Shown one piece after another: positions 1-11,548 of a stretch of DNA of 64,000 nt. Each line of letters begins with the position of its first letter. The first letter of the stretch is position 1. Position numbers and translations under genes: made by a program. This DNA is from Coptis chinensis (lineage: Eukaryota; Streptophyta; Magnoliopsida; Ranunculales; Ranunculaceae), in assembly GCA_015680905.1 (NCBI GenBank), contig CM027383.1, positions 39,306,501 through 39,370,500 on the forward strand. Reading direction: 5' to 3'. Below the pieces are notes generated by a model. That model was not told the DNA's origin and ran no database searches. It was given only the letters and a program-made list of their open reading frames with translations.

Positions 1-35
1 ATTGAATAATTAGTTAATCACTAAACAACCGTTAA

Positions 36-37
<2 letters not shown>

Positions 38-66
<29 letters not shown>
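38..66. repeat. Poly(A) tract
   Basis: An uninterrupted run of 29 A lies about 60 bases before the first Helitron. It may be the tail of an older retroposed sequence cut by the window edge, but nothing upstream is visible to confirm that. Confidence 0.9.
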
Positions 67-68
<2 letters not shown>

Positions 69-170
69 CTGAGCTAAGGGCTAAGGTCACATACCGCCAC
101 TGAAAATAAAAAGAAAAACAGCATCAACTTAACAAAACAAAGCTGTTTCCTGACTCACGGCTGGGATTGA

Positions 171-260
171 GTTTCAAGAGTATAAATCGAGGGTCATCGT
201 TCCGCCATGTGGATTAGGAATTAATTATAGAGGTTAATTGTTAAAACCCTTCGTATGCAA
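171..260 (+). promoter_or_regulatory. Helitron 5' subterminal module with TATA box
   Basis: This block contains TATAAATCGA at 181-190, then GGATTAGGAATTAATTA from 211 and AAAACCCTTCG. The same order of motifs occurs near 4530-4660 and 11550-11660, and shortened copies lie at 2.6, 2.9, 4.7 and 7.3 kb. The TATA-like box followed by a CT-rich leader looks like a minimal promoter at the start of the element. Promoter activity is an inference; only the repetition and the motif are seen. Confidence 0.5.
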
Positions 261-2554
261 AACTTGGATCACTTCCTCTTAATTATGGTAACAGCACGAA
301 TAGAAAACCTTTCCCTCTCCACTCGATTGAGCTCCACAATAATTATTCACTTCCTCTTCCCCACCCCCTACACGCACACACAGATGCACACAGTGGAAGA
401 AACTTCTCCAAACCGGCCTCTCTCACTATCTGACTCATGCCCCAACGGCAGTGAATCAGTTGCTAATAAAAAGGCGTAGAAAAATGGTAATCAGAAATTA
501 AACCCCAGCATCAGTTACTTTTTTTTTTTTTTCTCTGATCAACTCTTTTTCTTTTTGTCTCTCTTTAGAATTGTAATGTTCAAATTTGGTTGAACGCTTT
601 TGCAGATCGGGTCCTCCATCCATAAGGTACGTTTTCGTTCTCTTCTCCTCAAGTATTTGATCTTACATCGGAATATTTTGTTGATCGGTAATCTTACATC
701 GAACAATTAAAGTTTTAGGGCGCTTCTTCCTTTTTTTCTTCATCATTACTTCATCAAAGTATTTCTTTTCTTGCAGGTCTACTGATCTCTTTTGTGTACT
801 TACTTCAGAATTTGATAAATTTATAGGTTTGATAAATATTTGTAGTCTTTGGGAAACACAAAAAATTTGATGTCTCCATTCGATGGAGAAGAGAACGAAA
901 ATTGATTCGACTTTCCTTCAATTAGTAACGATGTCAGGAAGGGTCTTCATAAGGTACAACTTGAGATTTTTTTTTCCCTAAATTCAGTAATTGATTTTTA
1001 TGGGTTTTATTTAATTGTTCTACTTTTGTTTCATTTCATCCAAATTTTAAACTTTATTTGTTACATAGCTCCTTCGACACAGTACATAGCTAAAAATGTG
1101 AACTCTACATTTGAATGTGTTTCTATGATTGGTTCTTCATATAATTTTTGTTGCTTCAACTTTTGTTTCAATTTTGGTTGGGTGTAATGCATAACTATAA
1201 ATGGTTGGATTTGGTGTTTAGTGAACTGTCAAATAGTTGTTTGCGTAAAGGTCAAAGAGAATGCATAAATGAGCTATGGGGGTTCTACGTAACTGAGCTA
1301 AGCACTCTATGTTGAGTTTGAGTTTGTCAATCCGTTTTTGTGTGGTCGTTTTTGAATTTTAAATTTTTTACTCAATGGTAAATCAATGTTCAAGAGTAAA
1401 AGAGAAAAAAAAACCAAGGAATGGAGTTACACAAGGAAGTCCTTCGATTGTAAATCCGTGACTCAATTACTAAAGCAATTTGTCACCTCTGTCCATTGAT
1501 TTTTGGTCTGTATATATAGTGATGTTTTGGAAGAAACTGAAAATACATTATGTTTATAATCGTTTTTTGGGGAACCTGATGTGCAGACAGATTTGGGTAT
1601 TTTCACATTCGTTCAAGACTTTCATTTTTCATTTCTATATTGACTTTACTTCTCCTTTTGCGATTATCTTTTGCAGGACTTTTTCCTAGCGCGAAGGCTC
1701 CTTTTCCGAAGATATGAACTCCAGATAAGGTGAAACGTCTTGCATTCGATTCCCACCTTCATAGTAGAATCTATCATCATTGTGAACTTTCATGCTTTTC
1801 TATATTTATCTGTTTGATTTTTTTCATTTTTCTCCCCCCCCTCCCCCACTTGCACTTAATGTGGAATTGCAGTGTTATTATAGTGTTAGGTTTTGGAATA
1901 TTTTTCATATTTGACAATTTAGTTGATTACGTGGTTTGATATATAACTCAAAATCAAAAGGTAGCATTCTACTTTTTTGAATAGTCTAATTGCTAATTCA
2001 TTTTTGCCCCACCTAATATGCGAACCAGAGGCATATAATCACCTTTTGATGTCGAGGTGTATGGACACTTATATCGATACATCATGTTACTTTTTTTTTC
2101 CTATGTTGGCTAAATAAAATTCACTGATGACCGAGTAGCTTAATTAGAAGATCATACTGGGGAAACTTCAAATGATCTCGACACTTGAGTGTTTACATCC
2201 ATTAATAGTTAGCTTAGCATTGGACGTTGAAGGGGCTTTGGAGAAATGATATATATTGGCACTTAAGTTTCGTTTCATATAGTATTTGACTTATAAAGTT
2301 ATGGATTATGTTTTTCACTAAATAATGACACATGCTTTAAGCCTTTTTAACGCACATTTGGTCTTAATTGGTTTTTTAAGTTTTAGTTGCTTCGTCACAT
2401 TTTGTGTGTAATGAATATATGCCAATTCAATTAAATATTTTTAAAATGAATTGAATGAATTATGCTTTGAAACCCATACCGCTTAAAAAGAGTCGACTCT
2501 CCAAGTCTCTCGCATAACTCCCATAAAGAAGTACTAATGTTACTATAGTGCCAC
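261..2554. other. AT-rich non-coding stretch of Helitron A
   Basis: There are CT-rich leader-like patches and several GT/AG-flanked short segments (for example donors after 625 and 953, acceptor-like TTTTGCAG near 1676). The open frames are short and hydrophobic, typical of T-rich intron sequence. I recognise no gene. Confidence 0.6.
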
Positions 2555-2650
2555 CAAAGCGTGTGAGTTGGATTAGAAATTAAATGGGATATTAATCATA
2601 GAATATTAATCGTGAAAATCTTTATTAGAAGCCTTTCGTTCGCTCTCCCA
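2555..2650 (+). repeat. Leader-module copy 2
   Basis: GTGAGTTGGATTAGAAATTA starts near 2562 and is followed by a TTAATCGTGAAAA motif and GCCTTTCG. This matches the modules at 211, 4590 and 7279. It has no TATAAATCGA block, so it is a truncated copy. Confidence 0.55.
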
Positions 2651-2869
2651 ACCCATTAGTTCTCATCGAAACGAAGTGAAGAAGAAACCAATATGTTCTT
2701 CTTTCGCCTCCTACTTCTTCTTCTTCCTATTTTTTATGTTCCTATTGAAATATGCAGGGATGCGACGCTGTTTTTGTTACGCCAAAAGCTCAGACAATCG
2801 ATATTGCCCATGCATGGGTGATGGTGATTTCTAAGGCCCACATCTTATTTAGTTTTTTTTGGAATTAAT

Positions 2870-2945
2870 TAAAGGTCTTAAGTGGATTAGGAATTAATTA
2901 GGAGTTTTAATTGTGAAATTAAACAAAAAAAACCCTTCACCTCTT
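2870..2945 (+). repeat. Leader-module copy 3
   Basis: GGATTAGGAATTAATTA at 2884, TTAATTGTGAAATTAAAC and AAACCCTTCACCTC match the other modules in order and spacing. A (CT)n-rich leader follows (3030-3056), ending in a short open stretch. Confidence 0.55.
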
Positions 2946-3489
2946 ACCTCTTCTCCTTCCTCACACCGTTGTACTGGGTCATTCACTCTAGAATTTTTCT
3001 TTCCAAAATCCTTCGGTCTCCCATCTCTCCAATTCCTCTCTCTCTCTCTCTCTCCAAGAAATGGAAAGCATCTCTCCTAATCAGTTCTTATTCGAAGCTT
3101 GACTCAGGTGAGTCTTCTCTCTTTCCTCTATCGGTATGTGTTGTAAAGAACTCTTCTTATCCACTCTTCTCTTTCATGAATTTGCGAATCTCATTCTCCA
3201 AAAAAATGGCAAGACTACCTAAATCTAATTTAAGGGTGGGATTCAATTTAAGGGTGGATAAATCTAATGGTGTGAGTGAGATTACGAATTAAATTCTTCG
3301 AGGCCTATAAAAACCTTTCGTTTTCAACGCAGTTTTTTAACCCATCGTTTTTCCCATAAATGAGTGTTCTCACTTCTCAATTGTTCATTTTCATTCTCAT
3401 CAAAGCACCAGGTACCTTCTTTCTCCATTCTCTTTTTTAAACGTTATATTGCTAAATGAGGTACTCGAAATTGTCAAATTGAGTTTATC

Positions 3490-4468
3490 ATGAGGGCAGA
3501 TGAAGCCATTTTACAGCGTCTAGATGCCTCTACTAGGGCTCCGTATTGGCCTGTTTTTGTTGAGGGTAGGAGGTTGGAAATAAAATATGTTCTATCGGGT
3601 CCAATATATTACCATCCCCATCAAGTCTTACTTCTGCTTTAATTTATAGATCAATTGCACTCATTCCTCACTTTTATATTCTTTCCAATTGTGACTGCAG
3701 GAGATCGTCCGCCTACTAAGCTTCCTGTTCCTATTCCAATCTCACGTTCCACAAAGAATGATGAGGTAACTTAGGAGAATTTTTTTGTTAAGAGAAGTGG
3801 CATTAACTATCTCTTGGTAAAGCACATTCACATGTTAAAGTTTTCATTTTACAATCTCCTATTTTATGCAGCTGAAAGAAATTGTTGCGAACTATTTTAG
3901 TATCGTAACGATCCGATCCACCATGTACTTTTCTCATTTGTGTTAACGCTCATACAATGCCATGAATGTTCTGTGTTATATGAGAAAGCTAATATTAGAA
4001 AGACCTGCCTAGATTATAAATATAAGCACAGGTGCACAGTCTTATATTTTTTTTGTGATAAAATGATGATTTGGTTCATGTTCCATTTTTACCTGTAGAA
4101 AACAATTGGTTATATTTTGTAGATCTGTAAAATGTGGTCAGTGTGACGATCAAGATTCATTTACAAGACAGGTCCAGTTCTGAGGATGGTTAAGATTCAC
4201 AAGGGTCTAGAAATTGCCTCATCTGATTTTCAGTGAATAAGGAGTCTTAAAAATTTAACGAAGACCCTACTCAGTATCCCAAAAATGGATAACCATCAAA
4301 ATTTTCTCTCATATTTACTTTTCCGTTTCTCTAGCTATTCCAAGAAAAGAAGCAAACAGATTCTTGAGTCAAATATTGTCATTAATTTGTGCTATGTATT
4401 AGGTCTCGATTCGTCCACAAGAGCTGAGTGAACAAGGCCACATTCTTAAGGTTGTTATTGAAGCTGCA
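3490..4468 (+). pseudogene. Captured gene fragment with four consistent exons, parent unknown
   Basis: Four segments join in one open frame through GT/AG sites: 3490-3565 (starts ATG, MRADEAILQRLDAS...), 3701-3765 (ends ...RSTKNDE), 3872-3904 (LKEIVANYFSI) and 4403-4468 (VSIRPQELSEQGHILKVV...). Phases agree at every junction (phase 1 at the first, phase 0 at the others), giving about 80 residues without a stop. Such conservation across three introns is unlikely by chance and is typical of host exons carried by a Helitron. I do not recognise the parent protein. The last exon runs without a clear end into a Helitron 5'-like block at about 4510, so the capture breakpoint probably lies there. Whether it is transcribed cannot be judged. 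Confidence 0.55.
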
Positions 4469-4509
4469 GTAAGTGCACTTATTAATCTGAAGGATAGTTT
4501 GAATGACTG

Positions 4510-4665
4510 GGATGACAAAGTCGATTTCAAGGGTATAAATCGATGGCCGGGATGAGTGCCACAATGACAGCCGTACAGCGTGGTGAGTTGGATTAGAAAT
4601 TAATTAGACTCTTAATTCTGAAAAAAAAAAAAAAAAAAAAAAAAAAAACTTCGTTTCTCCAAACT
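4510..4665 (+). repeat. Internal copy of the Helitron 5' subterminal block
   Basis: GACTGGGAT..TTTCAAGGGTATAAATCGATGG and GGGATGAGTGCCACAA match the start of Helitron B (11535-11588). GAGTTGGATTAGAAATTAATTA and a 28-base A run follow. A Helitron 5' end is therefore buried inside element A, by nesting or rearrangement. The outermost TC end could not be identified for this copy. Confidence 0.6.
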
Positions 4666-4684
4666 TACCAACCAAAAGAAATCA

Positions 4685-4760
4685 GTGTCGTTTGGGATTA
4701 GAAATTAAAGAAATTAATTGGGAGTCATAATTAATTGTGAAACCTTCGAGCAGTAGAAAC
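4685..4760 (+). repeat. Leader-module copy 5
   Basis: GGGATTAGAAATTAAAG at 4694, TTAATTGTGAAACCTTCGAG and a CT-rich leader (4760-4830) repeat the pattern seen 100 bases upstream, so two modules lie in tandem here. Confidence 0.5.
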
Positions 4761-5536
4761 CTTTCGCTCTCCCCCATATTAAAAAGCCTCTCCAATTCCC
4801 CCTTCTCTCTCAAATTAACCATTCGTTTTTCTCAGTTTTGTATTGAAGTCGCGTTCTCACTTCTCAACTGTTCAACAGGTAATCAACAAACGCTTTCTCT
4901 ATTATCTTTCTCATCTATGGAACCAGGTACTTGCTCCATCTCCCTTTGCCGTCATCAATAGGCAAGTATCTCTTGTCTCATTTTATTCTATCTTAAATGT
5001 TATATTGGTAAAAGAGAAATCTGAAATTCTCAAACTGAAATTTTCATTCTTTGTTCATTTTTTATTATCAGTTTTGTGCTTCATCTATGTGGGCGTTTCC
5101 ACATCAAATTGAAGTGTTAAAGTAGGATATTCATAGCAACATAAATTCAATGGTAATTCTTTTGGGGGTTTTAAAATATTTTAACATTTGTCTTCCCATC
5201 TCTCTTAGTAATTCCCTTTCCGTGTAAGATTTTTTAGTTTGCTGCTTCATTGACTCAAGTTTCTGCAAGTCAATTGAAAGGTGTGGTTTGACAATGGAAG
5301 TTCAGCAATGGAATAAATTGTAAGATCTTCATTGCCACTCACAAATATTGTTATTTATAGAGTTTTCATTGAACAACTGATTTATTGTATACACAAATAT
5401 TTTTTTCTTTCTTAATACTATCTATAGCTTCATTTTGTGAGTGTCCAAGTAATAGAGGGGCGAATTTTGAATCGCATCAAACTCTGAAAAATGTATAGAG
5501 CTTCCCAACGATTGGTATCGCCATCAGCCAACCCCT
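4761..5536. other. Leader/intron-like sequence without a recognisable gene
   Basis: This CT-rich sequence has short open frames and no conserved motif. It appears to be the leader and first-intron-like tail of the preceding module. Confidence 0.5.
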
Positions 5537-5778
5537 TTCTCCAATTTTTTTTTTTTTTTATTGGTAAAATGTGTAGGCAAGCCTGTTTTTAAAGAGATCA
5601 GTAACTCAATAGTGTGTAGCGGGGTTCGAACCCCAGACCTTTGGTATCATCACAAAAAATGTGTGGGCAAGCCTGTTTTTAAAGAGATCAGTAACTCAAT
5701 AGTGTGTAGCGGGGTTCAAACCCCAGACCTCTGATATCATCACCCAAAGGTTTTACCAACTTATCTAGAAGGCACTTA
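5537..5778 (-). mobile_element. tRNA-derived SINE with an internal 90-bp duplication
   Basis: Read on the minus strand, the sequence shows an RNA polymerase III A box (TAGATAAGTTGG, 5756-5767, 11 of 12 to consensus) and a B box (GGTTTGAACCC, 5712-5722), and ends in poly(A), seen as a T run near 5546-5559. This is the layout of a tRNA-derived SINE. The body is duplicated in tandem with a 90-bp period (GTGTAGGCAAG at 5571, GTGTGGGCAAG at 5661), so a second B box lies near 5622-5632. No target-site duplication was confidently identified. It is not a functional tRNA gene, because there is no acceptor stem or anticodon arm. Confidence 0.6.
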
Positions 5779-7264
5779 CGTTTTTCTTTCTCTAAATTAT
5801 CATTGCTAAATGCTCTCCTTTTGCACTTTTTCTTTCTGCGTCTTAGCAAAGATGGTCTTTTTTGAATTCACGTAAGTTCTCTTTCTGCTCTTTCTATCTC
5901 TTTTGGAAGTTTGAAGATTACTTGATTCTACTGATAAAAAACCACCGAGGGTCTTTCTACTATTTTCTCTAACTCATCTCCTTTCATTCGCACTTGCTGA
6001 TTAGCGCATTGCATGGCAAAGAAACATTCTTGTGTTCATGATTATAGTTTCTCACTGTCTCCTTCGACGAAAAGAAAAAAGTGTGTCTACTCTCCCTCTC
6101 TCTGTCACTTTCCTTGCGTGGGTAGTCAAAACCTCACTGTTGTCTTATTTTTTTCTTAGTCCAAGTTACTTAAAGAACGATTATATATTTTGCTATTTTG
6201 GAATTTGCAATTGATTAAGAAGGGTGCTGTTGTGATACCTTAACACTTTAATACATGAAATTAATCCAATCTAATTTAGTGTTTTCTTGAACCTGTAATA
6301 TATTAGTGCATGTGGCAAAGGTTGTAGCCGATTGGTTGTATGCATAACTATATTTCGTTTGAGCACTTGGTACAAATCATCAATCTTATTCACCCGAAAT
6401 GTGTTCATCTGAAATCTCAAGTTGTTTCACATGCTAATTGTATGCCACCTAATAAGAATTTTAGTCTTTCCAATTCTACGTTTAGTGTTATAGGTTGATT
6501 TTCCCTTCTTTGTGATTGAATTTGGATTTTGAATTTACTCATGCCGATTTCTTCAAAGCGTACGTGTAGAGATTAAAATTTGTGATGCTAACTTTTGTGA
6601 TGCACACGCTAGATGATGATGGCCGGATTTGAATGCAAATTCTTGAAGGTTTAAAGTTGTACCTATTTCTGTAGTTGGTTGATTCTTAAAATTTGATATT
6701 GGTGCTAGGTTTGGAGTCATGGTTAATTAAGCGCTTTGGATTGAAGGGAAAATGATGTTAAGGGAGAAGGGGAGCTACCTAAACAATAATGAGTATCATA
6801 ATGAAAAAAGTTATCACTGTCATTGGAATTCTCAAGCTAGACGCGGCTAAGGTTATTAGAACATGGTTGTAGTGCATTTAGGTTAAGGTCGAAGCTGATC
6901 ACAATTGTACTTTGAAAATGGTGTTAATGATGCTGTGACACTTTGCTGCTAGCAAGCTACTTTGTGATGTTGATTCTTATTTTGTTTCAATGTCGTTGCC
7001 TGACTAAGTTTTATTTAGCTTTACTTTGACTTGCTTAGGTCTTACCTTAACAACCAAATCTTCAGGCAAAATCTGCTTCTAAAGTCTGACCAGTTAATTG
7101 TTGAGAATCTGATTTGCAAATATCGTATGTGATGAATTGAGGGAAATCTCATGTTTCTAGCATGTGCTATTATATTAGTGATATTCTGTGTTTTAGGTTT
7201 ACAATGTGGGGAAGTAAAGAATGTAGGAAACTAATATGTAAAGAAGTCCATGTACTCCTTTGTA
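5779..7264. other. Non-coding stretch of Helitron A
   Basis: I find no open frame with recognisable protein features, no tandem array and no terminal repeats. Base composition is AT-rich like the rest of the element. Confidence 0.5.
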
Positions 7265-7345
7265 ATTCTAAGTGAGTTGGATTAGCAATTAATTACATTC
7301 TTAATTGTGAAATAAATGGCAAACCTTTTGGTCTTCCGCTCCACC
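7265..7345 (+). repeat. Leader-module copy 6
   Basis: GTGAGTTGGATTAGCAATTA and TTAATTGTGAAAT repeat the module. The downstream sequence CTCTCTCATCCTCAG, GACTGTCACCGTCAATCTCA recurs at 11771-11843 in Helitron B, so similarity extends about 170 bases past the module. Confidence 0.55.
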
Positions 7346-7777
7346 TCTCCAAGTTCTTAACAAAAGAAAAAAACTGGTCACTTCCAACTTTGCAAGTACT
7401 GAAACTCTCTTGCGTTCTCTCTCATCCTCAGTTCGACTGTCACCGTCAATCTCATGTAAGTAACTCTCTACACTTTCTCCAAGAGCCTTTTGGTTTTTGA
7501 CGTTTTCAGTGATTGTATTGTTCTTTTTGAATGATGAGTTATGTCCAAATTCTATTTCTCCTTTTATCAGTCTATTGTATGAATTGACTTCCTTACTGGA
7601 TTCATGGATTCCCTTTTATTATTTCCATTCTTTATCCTTTTGCATGAATTGTGTGTTTCTCAAATCCAATGTAAATTTCCCGTATGTTTCCATTGATGAT
7701 AAGTTTCATTTTGGAAATCAGATTTTCTTTTGTGTTTTTTCTGTCTGTCTTTCTTTAATTGCAATTTTTATAGTTCG

Positions 7778-8013
7778 ATGTTTGCATCAGTGAAACCTTC
7801 GTCAAGCCAAGGTATTTCTTTCACTTTTAATATAAATTTAATCAAACTACAATCTCAGCTGCACCATGGAATAATTTTGGTACCTTTAGCAATTATATGT
7901 TTTGACTGTGGATCATCCCTTGCAATTTTATTTGGTTTTAGCTGGTGGTATTTCAGTTGGGGATTTTGCTACGGACAATGACTTCAATTCCACCAAAGGA
8001 ACATATGGTGCAG
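7778..8013 (+). pseudogene. Captured gene fragment with two exons, parent unknown
   Basis: Segment 7778-7811 (ATG, MFASVKPSSSQ) and segment 7942-8013 (GGISVGDFATDNDFNSTKGT..) are bounded by GT and AG and share phase, so they join into 35 open codons. A further acceptor near 8128 would add a short end reading DDSGDFNC and a stop. The segments are polar and contain no catalytic motif I know. The arrangement of small exons in short introns inside a Helitron suggests host gene capture. The parent is not recognised and gene status is uncertain. Confidence 0.42.
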
Positions 8014-9060
8014 GTATAACATATGTGAAATAGTAGTTAACCATAATCGTGATTTTCGTGTGTGTTTGTTTATTTACCTATTCAGAGCAAGTAAATTGTT
8101 ACTCTTAATGGGGTTTTCAATGATCAGATAGATGACAGTGGAGACTTCAATTGTTGAAGACGACAAAGCTTCAAAGTGAAGTGGCAAAGTTAGTCCTAGG
8201 TGAGCAATCTTCAGAGCCTAATTTGATGGCAATAATTCCATTGGTCATTCAGCAATAAGTTCTTAAACTCTCAAAACAAGTAGATAATTTTGGGATTTTG
8301 GTAGCGTGAATATATGGTCGTTAGATTTGTCGAGCATACTATCCAATTTTGTTATACTTCATAGTTGGTGGATATAAGGATGTCCGATGTACTTGGTATA
8401 TTTATTTCATAACCATAGTTGTAAGGTGTTGAAGTGATCCGAGATTAATGTGAGGCTAATGGAGGTCAAACTGGGAGCTCAGAATGTCTGAAGAAGAAAT
8501 ATCTTTGTTTTTTAATAAATACTAAAAACTTTTTAACATGTCTTAGTGCTAGCTATATCTTGGAAAGAACTGTGATACATGAGTTGTGTAGTTATCTTTA
8601 TGGGTTAGAGTTTCTGTTGGAACTACTGTGCTGTAATTTATTCAATGTATATGGAATTGTTTTGGGTTCTGAGACAAAAGTCGTACATCATGTGAGGTTA
8701 ATTGGGATGGATTCCTCTTTTTGTTTGGGTTTGTATTAATGCAATGGTGGTTAATTGGGATGATTGAGGATCATCCCTTGCAATTTTCTTTGGATTGCTT
8801 AGTAGCTCTAACCTGATTTTATGAACTTCTTTAATTGCCAAAAAAATTTAGTGCAGTTTTGTAGCCCAAATTTTAAATCTAAATGCCAGACCGGCATCAA
8901 TAATTTATTATGTTGCCTAGAAGCGAACACGCACAATGGCTGCTTATAGCCATGAGTAACTGATTATTATTGTGTATGTGTGATTTTTTTTGTACACAGT
9001 TAGGCAACATAATTTTAATATTTTATTTTCATCCCATAATGCTTATGAATTATCTCCTAC
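8014..9060. other. Non-coding stretch of Helitron A
   Basis: No gene is recognised. The sequence is T-rich with scattered stops in all frames. Confidence 0.5.
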
Positions 9061-9525
9061 AGTTTATTCTATATGTGTACTCTGCTATGGCAGACACTTA
9101 TGGCTATTGATGATGCTAAGTACTTTGCTATGATAAGTGACAAGTTGCTGTTGATGCTAATATTCTGTTATGACAGGTTGTTGTTGATGCTAGGTACAAC
9201 GGAAATTAGGAAGACGCCAATGATTGTTTCAAATCCTAGCTTGAAAAGTTCAAGAATATTAACTAAACCTGTTGAAGCTTCAGGTTTTGGAGGGTAATCA
9301 CCCCCCAATACAGTTTATTCTATATGTGTACTCTGCTATGGCAGACACTTATGGCTGCTGTTGATGCTAATTACTTTGATATGACAAGTGACAAGTTGTA
9401 GTTGATGCTACGTACAACGGAAATAAGGAAGACGCCAGTGATTGTTTCAAATCCTAGCTTGAAAAGTTCAAGGATATTAACTAAACCTGTTAGAGTTTCA
9501 AGTTTTGGAGGGTAATGCCCCCTCT
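9061..9525 (+). repeat. Direct duplication (251-bp period) containing an exon-like segment
   Basis: AGTTTATTCTATATGTGTAC begins at 9061 and again at 9312. Both copies run through GGAAGACGCCA and TGTTTCAAATCCTAGC to GTTTTGGAGGGTAAT. The second copy lacks about 36 bases. Copy 1 is open as ...EIRKTPMIVSNPSLKSSRIL... and stops at a GT donor, so the duplicated unit looks like an exon with its intron edge. Copy 2 differs by substitutions, so the duplication is not very recent. Confidence 0.7.
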
Positions 9526-10235
9526 TCTCTGTCGTTTAAGTATATGTTTGACATTGAGACAAAAAAAAAGGTTATATAAGGCACCCTTAATGAACCTTGG
9601 AGCTGTAGTGTCTTGCATGAGTGAAATTATTTCTCCTTTTTTATAAAAAAATGATGCATATCACGATTATCTATTTTCTAGGTGCGACCATAACTTCTAG
9701 CAGGCATTTTATGTATTTTATGTTGGTTACCGACTCGGCCTCTGGAAATAACCACTACCATGTTTTCACCAGGAATTAAAATTTTCACGTCTGTGTATTA
9801 GAATGTTTTTACCAGTACCATTTCGGAAATGGGGATCTAATTTTATTCATTAGTCATTATTTGTTTTTACTAGAAATATGGATCTCAAATTGAGAGCAAG
9901 AAATGACTCAATACCTGACAACCCAAAGTTGAACCCGTAGCTTATACACCATCTTTGTAACCCAGTCCATGTCTTTAGTTCAAGTCTTAGTATCATTTTT
10001 ACATCGCTTTATTGAGTATCGTATCTGCATGGATGTTGTGAGTTATACCAAGTACTGTTTACCATTCAGTTGGATGAATATATGATTGGAAGTCTCAAAA
10101 CAGATCAGTTACATATTATACGTGTTTTACTCTAAATCTTGCTAAAGAATATTGTTATGTGTGCATTTGTTTTCTATTGCATTTTGGCATATATAGATGT
10201 TTTATCGCCCCTGGGGAGTGTGGAGCATTGTGAAT

Positions 10236-10470
10236 ATGGGTGTGTTTCGGTTGGATCGGATCGGAATATGGGTATTTGGTTTCGGATTTTTTTCGGAATT
10301 TGATATATTGTGCTGAATCCGATCCGATCCGATTTTTTTTTCGGAATTTTTGGAAATCGTTAATCGGATCAAAATCGGAATTCAGAAAAAATCGAGAAAT
10401 TCAGAAATCGGATAATTCGGATGAAAAATCGGATGAAAATTGGAAATTATTGAAAATTCAAATATTTTAA
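10236..10470. repeat. TCGGAT-rich simple sequence
   Basis: Many imperfect TCGGAT/ATCGGA units are interspersed with A/T tracts. The open frame across it is a by-product of the repeat. Confidence 0.7.
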
Positions 10471-10706
10471 TATTAAATCTATTTCTTCGGAAATTAGCTT
10501 ATAAACTAAAAACTAGCATCAAGCAAAGTGGATATTTTAGAACATTTAAAATACCTTCAAGCAATGTTTATCATGGCTTTATATTATTGTTGTGAAATTA
10601 TATTGTTGGGTTGTCCATGATCAATTCATGACTATGTACTTTTTTGGTTTTTAATTTGTTCCGGTGATGTTGCAAACATATTTAAGGAACTCTGTATGCT
10701 TTTCAG

Positions 10707-10814
10707 GGGGAAAACTTTTCCAATGGAGATTGGACTAGAGGTGGACGAGAGCTAAAAGTACTTTGCAAGCATGGAAATATGGTGCGAGGCGTTTGTTGGG
10801 TGCTTCTTTGCTAG
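10707..10814 (+). pseudogene. Captured terminal exon-like fragment
   Basis: After TTTTCAG at 10700-10706 an open segment of 35 codons reads GENFSNGDWTRGGRELKVLC... and ends at TAG (10812-10814). The Gly/Arg-rich polar start is unlike the surrounding intron sequence. It could be the last exon of the same captured gene as the 7.8 or 9.2 kb segments, but phase could not be checked. The parent is unknown. Confidence 0.38.
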
Positions 10815-11471
10815 GATCTTTGGTGGAACTCTGGCCTAATTTTTTTTTTTTTTTTTTAAAAGTTTGTAGACACTATTATGAACTGCTTGAATGGTATTAG
10901 GATGAAGTGATGGATTTTTTTATGTAATCTCATCACTATACATTCTTATTAAGCTGGTTTGTTAACAAAGCAACCCTGTTTTGTAAACCACTTTTATGAC
11001 AAGAAATCTGCATAATCTAACATTTGGATCTTTGCTTTTGTATACAATTAGTCAAAGAAAAAAGATCATGCCAATCCTCCACCTCATATTTCTCTTTTTA
11101 GTTTTGGTGTTTTTCTATGTATTCAAAACATAAACAAAATTCAGTTTCTTGGAGGTTTTAAATATGATTAGTTTTTAGGCATTATATTGACATTTCCCCA
11201 TTATATGCACAACAAACTCTGCCATTAGAGGCAGACATTTGATAAGAGCCTTTGTTTTATTTATTATTTATTTATGATTTTATTATTATTATTATTTTTT
11301 TTCCCGATAATAAATATTTGATAAGAGCTTATCTACACAACAAACTTTTTCCGTTAGAGGAAGACATTTGATAAGAGCTATCCATGCCAAAGTTACAACA
11401 ACTATTTTCCTGGTGTTAATGCAAATAACAATAAAAAGACATAATAATTTTATGAAATCTGTGTCGAAAGT

Positions 11472-11498
11472 CGTGCCGAAGGCACGGGCATTAACTAG
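11472..11498 (+). other. Helitron A 3' terminus: hairpin plus CTAG
   Basis: CGTGCC-GAA-GGCACG (11472-11486) forms a 6-bp stem, followed eight bases later by CTAG (11495-11498) and then T. The same hairpin and spacing recur at 21056-21083. This is the termination structure of the Helitron superfamily. Confidence 0.85.
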
Positions 11499-11548
11499 TC
11501 TATCTAATAAAACAAAGCTATTTCCTGACTCGCGACTGGGATTGAGTT

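Larger units (their letters stand above)
124..11498 (+). mobile_element. Helitron A, non-autonomous, about 11.4 kb
   Basis: The left end TCAACTTAACAAAACAAAG aligns base for base with the left end of the next element at 11499 (TCTATCTAATAAAACAAAG), and both continue into the same TGACTC...GGGATTGAGTTTCA...TATAAATCGA block. The right end has a 6-bp GC hairpin (11472-11486) followed by CTAG at 11495-11498, the classical Helitron 3' terminus. The base before the element is A, as expected for insertion into AT. No Rep or helicase reading frame is present, so the element would need help from elsewhere. Inside are repeated TATA/leader modules, at least three sets of exon-like fragments with splice sites, a SINE and local duplications. 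The right end is strong. The left end rests on alignment to element B and is less certain, because a third copy of the same subterminal block lies at about 4510-4560. Confidence 0.72.

Noticed and set aside
255..3292. Short plus-strand open frames as host genes
   Set aside because: They are T- or CT-rich intron/leader sequence with random composition, no motif and no consistent exon chain.
5700..5780. A tRNA gene on the minus strand
   Set aside because: Only A and B boxes are present. There is no acceptor stem, anticodon arm or 3' tRNA end, and poly(A) follows, so it is a SINE.
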